Of a stretch of 64,000 bases of DNA, positions 35,270 through 43,922 are shown one piece after another. Each line of letters begins with the position of its first letter. Within the stretch, counting starts at the first letter, position 1. This DNA is from Streptomyces sp. CHD11 (lineage in GTDB: Bacteria; Actinomycetota; Actinomycetes; Streptomycetales; Streptomycetaceae). The stretch is from assembly GCF_018638295.1 (NCBI RefSeq), contig NZ_JABTTS010000010.1:327618-391617 (forward strand), read 5' to 3'. The position numbers and the translations under genes were made by a program. The notes beneath the pieces were generated by a model. The model searched no databases. It worked only from the letters and a program-made list of their open reading frames with translations, and was not told where the DNA came from.

Positions 35270-35810
35270 TCACAACACGCGGAACTGTTCGTCCCGGGCG
35301 TCGCTGAGGAACATCTGTCCCGGTGCGTGTGTGAGGGCGAACGGCGGACGGGAGGCCATGACCGCGGCCTGCGGGGTCACCCCGCAGGCCCAGAACACCG
35401 GGATGTCGTCCGGCTCGAAGTCCACCGGGTCGCCGAAATCGGGCCGGCCGAGGTCGTCGATGCCCAGCCCGGACGGGTCGCCGCAGTGCACGGGACCGCC
35501 GTGCACCGCGGGCAGCAGGCTGCTCTCCCGGATCGCCGCGGACAGCCGGCCGGGCGGCACCGGCCGCATGGACACCACCATCGGTCCCCGCAGCCGCCCC
35601 GCCGGACGGCACCGCCAACTCGTCACATACATGGGAACGTTGCGGCCCTGCTCAAGGTGCCGGACCGGGACCCCCGCGGCCGTCAGCGCCGATTCGAAGG
35701 TGAAGCTGCAGCCGATCAGGAAGGACACCAGATCACCGCGCCAGTACGCCCGCACGTCTGTCGGCTCGTCCACCAACTGCCCGTGCCTTCGGTGGAGGAT
35801 TCGCGCTCAT
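35270..35810 (-). pseudogene. 5'-truncated DUF1445 (putative hydro-lyase) gene
   Basis: The longest frame from GTG 35776 gives 168 aa: [27 protein letters not shown] through [10 protein letters not shown] and the C-terminal [17 protein letters not shown]. Full-length members are about 260 aa, so about 95 N-terminal residues are missing. Family-like sequence continues upstream without a start for seven more codons (HRRHGQL), then stops. An ATG with GCGAGG upstream (35810) lies one base out of frame, as if a deletion had joined the original start to the middle of the gene. It was probably part of the pxp operon, where DUF1445 proteins are common partners. Reinitiation at GTG 35776 cannot be excluded. 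Confidence 0.7.
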
Positions 35811-35883
35811 GGGCACCTCGCAGAGGGGGACGGAGGGTGCTGGAAGGGATGAGCCGTGCCGTGCAGAGCAAGGTAGAGGATCG

Positions 35884-35899
35884 TTGAACAATCCTTCAA
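35884..35899. promoter_or_regulatory. Candidate GntR operator
   Basis: TTGAA-CAATCC-TTCAA is an A/T-rich inverted repeat in the 133-bp gap between the truncated DUF1445 gene and the divergent GntR gene. Its position suits autoregulation and control of the pxp operon. The motif is not a textbook FCD site, so this is inference. Confidence 0.45.
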
Positions 35900-35943
35900 T
35901 ACCCGTGTTGTCTCGTTCTTCCGCGTGCGATTGAATTCCGGGC

Positions 35944-36648
35944 ATGACGGAGCAGTTGAGCGGACTGGCCGACGACCGGGCCCTGTTGGGTCGTACCAGC
36001 ACCGCCGAGCGGGTCGCGGACATCCTCAGGAGCCGGATCGCCGAGGGGTACTTCCCGCCCGGCACCCGGCTGTCGGAGGACAGCATCAAAGGCGCGCTAG
36101 GGGTCTCCCGCAACACGCTGCGCGAGGCGTTCCGGCTGCTCACGCACGAACGCCTGCTCGTCCACGAGATGAACCGGGGCGTGTTCGTCCGGGTGCTGAC
36201 CGTTGAGGACGTGGAGGACATCTACCGCACCCGCCGGCTCGTGGAAGGTGCCGTCGTGCGCGGCCTGGGGGACCCGCCGTACGCGCTGGGCGCGCTCGCC
36301 CGGGCGGTCGAACAGGGGCGCCGGGCGGCGCGCGAGGGTGACTGGAACGCCGTCGGTACGGCCAACATCCACTTCCACCGGGAACTGGTGGCACTCGCCG
36401 CCAGCGAGCGCACGGACGAGCTGATGCGCAGCGTCTTCGCCGAACTGCGCCTGGCGTTCCATGTGGTGGACGAGCCCAGGAAGCTGCACGAACCGTACAT
36501 CACGCGAAATGTCACGATCCTGGAGAGCCTCCAGGCCGGTGACCGGGAGAAGGCCGAGCAGCTGCTCGGGACCTACCTCGACGTCTCGCTCGAACGGGTG
36601 GTGGAGGTGTACCGGCGCCGGGTGGGGGAGGACGGGCAGGGCGGCTGA
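35944..36648 (+). CDS. GntR family regulator, FCD type
   Basis: A 234-aa regulator. Winged helix near 20-85: TSTAERVADILRSRIAEGYF, PPGTRLSEDSIKGALGVSRN, TLREAFRLLTHERLLVHEMN. The C-terminal FCD effector domain shows VEDIYRTRRLVEGAVVRGL, NIHFHRELVALAASER and HEPYITRNVTILESLQAGD, with the metal- or acid-binding histidines. Divergent from the pxp cluster, which it probably represses in the absence of an organic acid such as 5-oxoproline; the ligand is inference. Confidence 0.9.
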   Translation: MTEQLSGLADDRALLGRTSTAERVADILRSRIAEGYFPPGTRLSEDSIKGALGVSRNTLREAFRLLTHERLLVHEMNRGVFVRVLTVEDVEDIYRTRRLVEGAVVRGLGDPPYALGALARAVEQGRRAAREGDWNAVGTANIHFHRELVALAASERTDELMRSVFAELRLAFHVVDEPRKLHEPYITRNVTILESLQAGDREKAEQLLGTYLDVSLERVVEVYRRRVGEDGQGG

Positions 36649-36715
36649 GCCCCGTCCCCGCCCGGGCGCCCGGCGGCGGTGCGACAACCGTGACGCCGGG
36701 GCCCATCTGCCTCGT

Positions 36716-36746
36716 TTGGGTTGTTGTCAGACCGAGGACCTAGTCT
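36716..36746 (+). promoter_or_regulatory. Promoter of the SMC operon, probably leaderless
   Basis: TTGGGT (36716) and TAGTCT (36741-36746) are spaced by 19 bp. Only seven bases separate the -10 from the GTG start codon, and no Shine-Dalgarno fits in that gap, so the transcript probably begins at or next to the start codon. Confidence 0.55.
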
Positions 36747-36753
36747 GTGCACC

Positions 36754-38280
36754 GTGACTTCGCCTGCATCGACGGACAGCGTTCCGCCCCAGCTCAGCGC
36801 GGGGCCGCGGCCCGCGCCGGGTCCGGCCGCCGACGAGGGTCTGGCGCGGCGGCTGCGCGCGCTCGCGTGCACCGCGCCCCTGCACGACCTGGACACGCGC
36901 AAGGCCAACCTGGCCGGTGAGTACTCGGTGTACCAGATGGCCGAAATCGCCCTCGCCGCCATCGACCTGGTCACGCTGAACATGGACTTCGACACGGGTG
37001 CCGATCACGACCAGATAGTGGCCAGGCTCATCCCGCGCATCGCCGCCCAGGCCCCGCGCCGACCGGCCGCCGAGCACGAACGGGTGGCCCGCTGGGTCCT
37101 GGAGAACCTGATCAACGTCGGCAGCGTCGACCGCGGCTTCCGCGCGGTGTACGGCGTCTTCGGGGCGGACGGCACTTATGTGCGCCGCGACTACGACTTC
37201 AAACTGATCGAGGAGGTCCCCGGCCCCGGCGGCACGGTGTACCTGCGGACCACCGACGAAGCCGTCAACGTGCTGGTCGGCGCCCTGGACACCGACGTCA
37301 CCAGCGCGCAGATCGCCGCCGAGGTCAAGCTCGAGGTGCTCATCAGCCGTGGCCGGCTCGCCGACGCCCAGCTCGCCGCGGAGCAGGCCCGCTACCGGAC
37401 CGTGCAGTACTCCGAGACGCTGCGCCGGGCACTGGACGCCACCCGCCGCAACGTCCGCGCGGTGGACTGGCTCAGCACCGTACCCGACATGATCACCGAG
37501 GCCCTCGACCACGTGGCGGACCGCTACCGCCACGAGAACGCGATCCTCACCAACATCCGCAAGGCCCGCGACGAGTCCGAGGACCTGGAGCACAAGCGCC
37601 GGGCCGCCGAGCTGGTGGACATCGTCAAGGACTGCATCCGGCGCCACACGCAGTTGCAGTCCCGGCTGCTGGAGGCCGGCCCGCTGTTCCGCGCCGAACA
37701 GGACCGGCAGGCCTTCTCCGCCCCCGCCCGGACCTCCGGCACCGACCTCTACGGCCACCTCCTGGCCCCCCTGCTCCCGCTGCCCGTGGAGCGGGCGTCC
37801 CGGGTCACCGACGCCTTCTTCACCCACGGCACCGGACTGCGCACCCCGGTGTCGGTCCGGATGGCCGATCTCGTGGAGATCCTGCTGACGCCACCCGTGG
37901 AGCGGGAGCACCTCGGCGCCGAGATGCCGGAACCGGACCTGATCGCCACCCCCGACGACAGCCGCTTCAGCGAGGAACAGCTGACCGCCGCCACGTCGCT
38001 GCTGGACCTGCCGGCCGACGCGCCGCGCCGGCTCTCCGGCCTGCTCGCCGACGCCCGCCGCCGGGACCCGGAACTTCCCTACCTCGTCGCCCTGCTGGCC
38101 GTCCACGCCGCCAGCCCGCCCTTCGGCACCGCCTACCGCCAGGGCGAACGGAAGCTGCTGTTCGCGGTGGACGACGGCACCGAACTCGACGACCCCGAGT
38201 TCGGCGGCGCCGACCTCATCGTCGGCACAGCCCTGCTGGACGCGGCGGGCATGGCCGCGGACCGGACGGAGGCGGCATGA
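36754..38280 (+). CDS. MukF/JetA-like subunit of an SMC-type complex (putative)
   Basis: A 508-aa, largely helical soluble protein. It starts with a disordered Pro-rich stretch, then LARRLRALACTAPLHDLDTR, YQMAEIALAAIDLVTLNMDF, RWVLENLINVGSVDRGFR and a beta segment FGADGTYVRRDYDFKLIEE, consistent with an N-terminal winged helix. The middle (about 190-320) is long-helical with SRGRLADAQLAAEQARYRTV and RKARDESEDLEHKRRAAELV. First gene of a three-gene set in the order kleisin-like, small, SMC-like, as in mukFEB, mksFEB and jetABC. The assignment rests on position, size and helical layout; similarity to MukF or JetA was not tested. The GTG start is probably leaderless. Confidence 0.6.
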   Translation: MTSPASTDSVPPQLSAGPRPAPGPAADEGLARRLRALACTAPLHDLDTRKANLAGEYSVYQMAEIALAAIDLVTLNMDFDTGADHDQIVARLIPRIAAQAPRRPAAEHERVARWVLENLINVGSVDRGFRAVYGVFGADGTYVRRDYDFKLIEEVPGPGGTVYLRTTDEAVNVLVGALDTDVTSAQIAAEVKLEVLISRGRLADAQLAAEQARYRTVQYSETLRRALDATRRNVRAVDWLSTVPDMITEALDHVADRYRHENAILTNIRKARDESEDLEHKRRAAELVDIVKDCIRRHTQLQSRLLEAGPLFRAEQDRQAFSAPARTSGTDLYGHLLAPLLPLPVERASRVTDAFFTHGTGLRTPVSVRMADLVEILLTPPVEREHLGAEMPEPDLIATPDDSRFSEEQLTAATSLLDLPADAPRRLSGLLADARRRDPELPYLVALLAVHAASPPFGTAYRQGERKLLFAVDDGTELDDPEFGGADLIVGTALLDAAGMAADRTEAA

Positions 38281-38333
38281 CCGAGGCTGCAGCCCGTACC
38301 GAGTTTTCCCCGAGCGAGGAGTCCCGACCGTGA
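38277..38333 (+). CDS. 18-codon coupling frame between two operon genes
   Basis: The ATG overlaps the stop of the first SMC-operon gene (ATGA) and its own TGA overlaps the GTG of the second (GTGA). It encodes MTEAAARTEFSPSEESRP. The arrangement would let ribosomes step from gene to gene. Alternatively it is chance, since GAGGAG lies 8 nt before the GTG 38330. Confidence 0.25.
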   Translation: MTEAAARTEFSPSEESRP

Positions 38334-39214
38334 CCGAGCAGCACGCCGAGTGGAGTGAGCCGGAGGCCGCGGCCGCACCGGTGAGCACCGCCGTCACACC
38401 CGCCGACGCCGCCGACGCCGCGCGGCTCGTCGCCTTCGGACTCCAGCCCAGGCTCCAGCCCGCCCGCGACCAGGAGTACGCCGACCTGCTGCGCCGCTAC
38501 CGTGAGGACCCGCCGTTCGCGCGGCTCACCGACGCGGTGGCCACCGGCCTCGGACTGATCGTGCTGGAGGTGTCCCCGCGTGCCGGCATGGCCGTCACCG
38601 CCGCCGAGGACTCCGTCTTCGCCGTCCGCATGGGCGACTACGCGCGCCGCACCTCCGCCGACGGCGGCGACCGGTTCCTCCACGGACTGGCCCATCTCGC
38701 CGTCGCCGCCATGGCCTTCCCCCGCCCCGAGGACCTCGCCGACGACGGTTACATCGGCCGCGTCACGGTCAACGGCGTCGACGCCTTCGTCCGCCAGGCC
38801 TGCCACCGGCTGGAGGAGCGGGCCGCCGAGCAGGGGGAGAACACCGACCCGGCCAGCGACGCCCCCGGACTGGAGGCCGCCTGGCGGATCTGGGCCAGAC
38901 GCAGCGCCGCCGGGGCCACCAAGGACGCGCGCAGGCTCGCGGGCTCCACCACCGGCATCGTCGCCAAGGCCGTCACCTTCCTCACCGAGTCCGGCTTCCT
39001 CCAGCGCACCGGCGACGACAGCGGAGGCACCTACCGCACCACGGCCCGCTACCAGCTCCAGGTCCGTGACATGGCGGGCAGCGCCGCCCTGGCCGAACTG
39101 CTGGAGCTGGGCATCGTCCCGGTCACCGACGGCACCCCCACCCTGTTGCCGCCGGAGGACGCCGACGACCTGGAACTGGTCGCCGACGCCGGCCTGCCGT
39201 TCCACTCCGCCTGA
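38330..39214 (+). CDS. MukE/JetB-like subunit of an SMC-type complex (putative)
   Basis: A 294-aa soluble protein. Middle part: LLRRYREDPPFARLTDAVAT, GLGLIVLEVSPRAGMAVTAA, YIGRVTVNGVDAFVRQACHR; then KDARRLAGSTTGIVAKAVTF-LTESGFLQRTGDDSGGTYRT, a winged-helix-like segment, and a TTARYQLQVRDMA strand. Tandem winged helices are the MukE/kite architecture of DNA-binding accessory subunits. GTG start with GAGGAG. The SMC-like gene follows after 35 bp. Identification is by gene order and fold impression. Confidence 0.55.
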   Translation: MTEQHAEWSEPEAAAAPVSTAVTPADAADAARLVAFGLQPRLQPARDQEYADLLRRYREDPPFARLTDAVATGLGLIVLEVSPRAGMAVTAAEDSVFAVRMGDYARRTSADGGDRFLHGLAHLAVAAMAFPRPEDLADDGYIGRVTVNGVDAFVRQACHRLEERAAEQGENTDPASDAPGLEAAWRIWARRSAAGATKDARRLAGSTTGIVAKAVTFLTESGFLQRTGDDSGGTYRTTARYQLQVRDMAGSAALAELLELGIVPVTDGTPTLLPPEDADDLELVADAGLPFHSA

Positions 39215-39249
39215 GCCCCCCACTTCACGAAGCCTCACGAGAGTCCGCC

Positions 39250-42200
39250 ATGTACGAGCTGTCCCGGGTCCGCCTCTACTCCATCGGGCCGGCCGGCGCG
39301 CGCTACGCCGACACCGTGCTCGACCTGCGCGGCGTCGGCGGCGCGGTGCCGGACCCCGCACCGGCGCAGGCGGAGTTCTTCCAGGAGGAACCCGTCGGCC
39401 CGCCGCGCCGTCCCGCCCCCGCCGGAGTGCTCTTCCTGGAGAACGGCGGCGGCAAGTCGGTCCTGCTGAAGCTGATCTTCTCCGTGATGCTCCCGGGGCA
39501 CCGCAACACCCTCGGCGGCGCCAGCTCCGGTGTGCTGCGCAAGTTCCTGCTCGCCGACGACTGCGGCCATGTGGCGCTGGAGTGGCAGCATGTGCAGACC
39601 GGAGAGTGCGTGGTCGTGGGCAAGGTCAGCGAGTGGCGGGGCCGCCAGGTCTCCAGCGACCCGCGGAAGTTCGCCGAGGCCTGGTACTCCCTGCGCCCCG
39701 GACCGGGACTGGGCCTGGACAACCTCCCCGTGGCCGAGTCGACGGCCGTCCGACGGTCCGCCGAGGGGCAGTCGGGCGCGCGGGGACGGCGCCGCACCAT
39801 GAAGGGTTTCCGGGACGCCCTCACGGAGGCGGGCAGGACCTACCCGCACCTCGAGGTGCACTGGGAGGAGACCCACGAGCGCTGGACCGAACACCTCGGC
39901 GACCTGGGCCTCGACCCCGAACTCTTCCGCTACCAGCGGGAGATGAACGCCGACGAGGGCGAGGCCGCCGGCCTCTTCGCGGTCAAGAAGGACTCGGACT
40001 TCACCGACCTGCTGCTGCGTGCCGTCACCGACACCCGCGACACCGACGGACTCGCCGACCTGGTCGGCGGTTTCGGCAACAAGCTGGGCCGCCGCGCCGA
40101 ACTGATCGCCGAACGGGACTTCACCGCCGGCTCCGCCGATCTGCTGGGCCGGATCGTCGAGGCCGCCGGGGCCCGCGCCCGCGCGCGGGAGATCCACACC
40201 GCCGCCGAGCGCCGCACCCGCACCCTCGCCCGCCGTCTCTCCGCACGCGGCGCACAGGAACGCGTCCGCGCCGCCGACCTGGCGGGACGGGTCACCGCCG
40301 CCGCGAACGCCGTCACCCACGCCGAGTCGGCGCGCGAGCACAGCGCGCTGATCTCCGCCGAACTCGCCTACCGGCACGCCTCCCTGGCGCTCGCCGCCGC
40401 GGAGAAGTCCGCCGCCGCCCAGAAGCGCGAACTCGCCGACGCGCGGACCCTCTACTCCTCCTGGCAGGCCGCCGAGGCCGTGCTGCGCCACCGCGCGGCA
40501 GCCGACCGGACGGCGAGGGTGTCCGCCGCGATCCAGGAGGCCGAGCGCGACGCGGCCCCCGCGCTCGCCGCCCGCGCCGCCGCCGCCGTCGACCTGGTGC
40601 GCGCCCTGCACGCCGCCGCGCAGAACGCCGAGAACCTCGCCAACGAGGAGGAGGAGCGCTCCGCCGCGCTCCAGGAGACCGGCGACGCCGCCCACCGCGA
40701 CTCCACCGCCGCCGCCACCGAGGCACAGCGGGCCCGCAGCGAGATCGGACACCTGCGGCAGCGGCTCACCGAGGTCGAGCAGGAGACCGCCGAAGCCGTG
40801 CGCGCCGGCTGGCTCGACGACAGCGCCCCCGACGCCGACCCCGCGCGGGCCGCCCTCGCGGCCAGCGACGCCGAGAAGACGGCGGTCGCCGCCTGGGACT
40901 CCGCCCGCGAGACAGCCCGCAGGACCACGGAGGCCGCACGAGAGGCGGCCGCCGCCGAGAGCCGCGCGGAACTCACCGCGGCCCGCGCGGCGGACGCGGC
41001 CGCGGCGGCCGAGCGCGCCCACGAGGGCGAGCGCCGTACCGCCGAGGCCCTCGCGGCCGAGCAGCGGCTCGCCGAACTGCTCAGCCTGCCGGGAGCTCCC
41101 GCCGGACAGCGGACCGGGGTTCCGGGGCAGCGCGCGGACACCGACCGCGCCACGGCTGATTCCGCCCCCGGGCCTTCGCCCGCCGACGGCGCCCTGACCG
41201 CCGCTGAACTCGACCGCTTCGGCGACGAACTGCGCGAACTGCTCGACGAGGCCGTCACCTCCGCCGAACGGCAGCTGTTCGACCTGCGGACCGCCGCCGC
41301 GGACGATGCCCGGATCCTCGGCGCCCTCGGCGACGGCGGACTGCTCCCCCCGGGCCCGGATGTACTGGCCACGGTCGAGTTCCTCGGTGAGCACGGCATC
41401 CCGGCCCTGCCCGGGTGGCGCTACCTCGCCCAGGCAGTCGACCCGGCCGACCACGCGCGTGTGCTGGCCGCCCGCCCCGAACTGGTCGACGGCGTCATCA
41501 TCACCGACCCCGACTCGCACCTGCGCGCCCGCGACGCGCTGAGCGAGGCCGCCCTGCTGCCCCGGTCCGCCGTCGCCGTCGGGACCGCCGGGGCCCTGCT
41601 CGCCCCCACACCGGCCCCCGGCACGGACACCGGTGACGTCTTCCTCGTCCCGCCGAACCCGGCCATGCACGACGAGCACGCCGCCGACGAGGAACGGCAG
41701 ACGCTGCGCGCCCGGGCGACCGAGCGGGACGAGGAGATCCGCGCCCTCGCCGCCCGGCTCGCCAAGGACCGGGAACTCGCCGCCCGGCTCGCCTCCTGGC
41801 GCACCGGCTGCCCCGCCGGGCGGCTCACGGAGATGGCCGGCACGGCGCACCAGGCACGGGCGTTCGCCGAGGAGACGGAGGCCGAACTGGCCGAGGCGCG
41901 CACCCTGCGGACAGAGGCCGAGGAAGCCGCCGCCGAGGCCACCCGGGTCCGTGACGATCGGCAGGAGGCCGCGCAGCGGGCACGGCGCGCGGCCGACGCC
42001 CTGGCGGGACTCGCCTTCCGGCTGCGTGAACGGGCCGGCTGGCAGGTCAGACTGCGTGAGCTGGCCGACGACGCGACCGAGGCGGAGGCCCACGCCCGCA
42101 CCTGTCTGGAACGGGCGCGCGCCGCCGACGAGGACCGCCGCGGCGCCCAGCGCGCCGCCGACGACGCCCGGCGCACCGCCCGGGCGCTGCGCGCCGAGCG

Positions 42201-43902
42201 CGCCGAGATCGCGGGCGCCCCCGACGACGTACCCGAGGACGGCACCCCGGCACCCCAGGCGTCCCTGCCGGCCCTGCGCGAGGCCTACCGGGCCGCGTCC
42301 CAGCTGTACGAACAGGTGGGCGTCGGCGCCGACCTGCGCGCCGAACAGGCCCGCGCGGAGAGCGACGAGAGCGCCGCCCGCGCGGATCTGGACCGGCTCA
42401 GCAACAAGGTCCGTACCCGCGCGGAGCAGCTGCTCCAGTCGCCCGACGGTTCCGACGGGCCCAGCCGGCAGGCCGCCGCGGCCCGCGCCGAGGAGCTGGT
42501 GCAGCTCCTGGAGACCAGGATGTCCGCAGCGAGCGAGCAGCTCGGGCGGCTGCGGGGCGAGGCGGAGCGGCTCGCGGCCCAGGACGGCGGGGCGCACACC
42601 GGGCTGCCCGACGAGCTCATCCCGCGCGACGCCGGGCACGCACAGGCGCTGCTGCGCACCGCTGCCACCGAGCTCGCCTCCCGCAGCGAGGCCTCGCAGC
42701 GGGCCCGGGACGCCCACGTCGAACTCCTCGGCACGCACCGGACCGCCGAGGACGCGGCCGGTGGCTTCGAAGAGATCGCCGCCATGCTCCGCGACCTGCT
42801 GCGCGAGAACACGTCCGAGGAGGAGCAGGAGCAGCCCGAGCCCTACCCGGGGGGACTGGACGAGGCCCGGCAGTCCGCCGCCGAGGCCCGCCGCTCCCTG
42901 CGGGGCTGCGCCGCCGATCTGTCCGCCGCGGAATCCACCGTGCGCGAGGCGAGCGACGTCCTCGTCCGGCACGCCAACTCCACGCGGTACGAGCAGGTCC
43001 GCACCCCCGCGCGCCAGCAGATCCGGGAGCTGCCCGCCTCCGCGCTGCCGGAGCACGCGCAGAAGTGGGCCGACGCCTTCGCCCCCCGGCTCCGGGTGCT
43101 CACCGACGAGCTGGAGCAACTGGAGCGCAACCGCGACTCGATCGTGGACCGGCTGCGGGGGCTGGTCGAGTCCGCCCTCGCCACCCTCCGGTCGGCCCAG
43201 CGGCTGTCCCGGCTGCCGGAAGGCCTGGGCGAGTGGTCCGGGCAGGAGTTCCTGCGCATCCGCTTCGAGGAACCCGACCAGGCCACCCTCACCGAGCGCC
43301 TCGGGGAGGTCATCGACGAGGCGACCCGGGCGGCCGTCAAGAAGAACTCCGACCTGCGGCGCGACGGCATGTCCCTGCTGCTGCGAGGGGTCGCCGCCGC
43401 TCTCCGGCCGAAGGGTGTCGCCGTCGAGATCCTCAAGCCGGACGCGGTCCTGCGGGCCGAGCGGGTGCCCGTCGGGCAGATGGGCGACGTGTTCTCCGGC
43501 GGGCAGCTGCTCACCGCCGCCATCGCCCTGTACTGCACGATGGCCGCCCTGCGCTCCAACGACCGCGGCCGGGACAAGCAGCGGCACGCGGGCACGCTGT
43601 TCCTGGACAACCCCATCGGCCGCGCCAACGCCACCTATCTGCTGGAGCTCCAGCGGGCGGTCGCCGACGCGCTCGGCGTCCAGCTGCTGTACACCACCGG
43701 CCTCTTCGACACGACGGCACTCGCCGAGTTCCCGCTGGTCATCCGGCTGCGCAATGACGCCGACCTGCGGGCCGGCCTGAAGTACATCAGCGTCGAGGAG
43801 CACCTGCGGCCGGGACTGCCCCAGCAGGACCCGGCCGAGGAGGCTCACAGCGAGATCACCGCGACCCGTATGTTCAAGCGGCCCGCCGCGGCGAACGGCT
43901 GA
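39250..43902 (+). CDS. Large SMC-like ATPase (MukB/MksB/JetC type)
   Basis: A 1550-aa protein with split ATPase halves at the ends and long coiled coils between. The head begins MYELSRVRLYSIGPAGARYA and has the Walker A loop E64-NGGGKS70. Residues about 290-690 and 815-1330 are Ala/Glu/Arg-rich coiled coil. A globular insert near 700-805 (VLATVEFLGEHGIPALPGWR, VDGVIITDPDSH) sits mid-protein where a hinge would be. The C-terminal half has the signature F1415-SGGQ and Walker B LFLDNPIGRAN with D1453 followed by Asn instead of Glu. Length is close to MukB (1486 aa). It probably loads on and organises DNA with the two preceding proteins. A JetD nuclease is absent. Confidence 0.85.
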   Translation: MYELSRVRLYSIGPAGARYADTVLDLRGVGGAVPDPAPAQAEFFQEEPVGPPRRPAPAGVLFLENGGGKSVLLKLIFSVMLPGHRNTLGGASSGVLRKFLLADDCGHVALEWQHVQTGECVVVGKVSEWRGRQVSSDPRKFAEAWYSLRPGPGLGLDNLPVAESTAVRRSAEGQSGARGRRRTMKGFRDALTEAGRTYPHLEVHWEETHERWTEHLGDLGLDPELFRYQREMNADEGEAAGLFAVKKDSDFTDLLLRAVTDTRDTDGLADLVGGFGNKLGRRAELIAERDFTAGSADLLGRIVEAAGARARAREIHTAAERRTRTLARRLSARGAQERVRAADLAGRVTAAANAVTHAESAREHSALISAELAYRHASLALAAAEKSAAAQKRELADARTLYSSWQAAEAVLRHRAAADRTARVSAAIQEAERDAAPALAARAAAAVDLVRALHAAAQNAENLANEEEERSAALQETGDAAHRDSTAAATEAQRARSEIGHLRQRLTEVEQETAEAVRAGWLDDSAPDADPARAALAASDAEKTAVAAWDSARETARRTTEAAREAAAAESRAELTAARAADAAAAAERAHEGERRTAEALAAEQRLAELLSLPGAPAGQRTGVPGQRADTDRATADSAPGPSPADGALTAAELDRFGDELRELLDEAVTSAERQLFDLRTAAADDARILGALGDGGLLPPGPDVLATVEFLGEHGIPALPGWRYLAQAVDPADHARVLAARPELVDGVIITDPDSHLRARDALSEAALLPRSAVAVGTAGALLAPTPAPGTDTGDVFLVPPNPAMHDEHAADEERQTLRARATERDEEIRALAARLAKDRELAARLASWRTGCPAGRLTEMAGTAHQARAFAEETEAELAEARTLRTEAEEAAAEATRVRDDRQEAAQRARRAADALAGLAFRLRERAGWQVRLRELADDATEAEAHARTCLERARAADEDRRGAQRAADDARRTARALRAERAEIAGAPDDVPEDGTPAPQASLPALREAYRAASQLYEQVGVGADLRAEQARAESDESAARADLDRLSNKVRTRAEQLLQSPDGSDGPSRQAAAARAEELVQLLETRMSAASEQLGRLRGEAERLAAQDGGAHTGLPDELIPRDAGHAQALLRTAATELASRSEASQRARDAHVELLGTHRTAEDAAGGFEEIAAMLRDLLRENTSEEEQEQPEPYPGGLDEARQSAAEARRSLRGCAADLSAAESTVREASDVLVRHANSTRYEQVRTPARQQIRELPASALPEHAQKWADAFAPRLRVLTDELEQLERNRDSIVDRLRGLVESALATLRSAQRLSRLPEGLGEWSGQEFLRIRFEEPDQATLTERLGEVIDEATRAAVKKNSDLRRDGMSLLLRGVAAALRPKGVAVEILKPDAVLRAERVPVGQMGDVFSGGQLLTAAIALYCTMAALRSNDRGRDKQRHAGTLFLDNPIGRANATYLLELQRAVADALGVQLLYTTGLFDTTALAEFPLVIRLRNDADLRAGLKYISVEEHLRPGLPQQDPAEEAHSEITATRMFKRPAAANG

Positions 43903-43922
43903 TCAGGCGTCGTCCCGGCGGC

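Noticed and set aside
39235..43848. 1537-codon open frame on the minus strand opposite the SMC-like gene
   Set aside because: It is Gly/Ala/Val/Arg-rich without domains or a ribosome site and mirrors the GC3 bias of the real gene on the plus strand, which has clear ATPase motifs.
36754..43902. Complete four-gene Wadjet defence system
   Set aside because: No JetD-type gene is found on either side; the downstream gene is an IclR regulator in opposite orientation.
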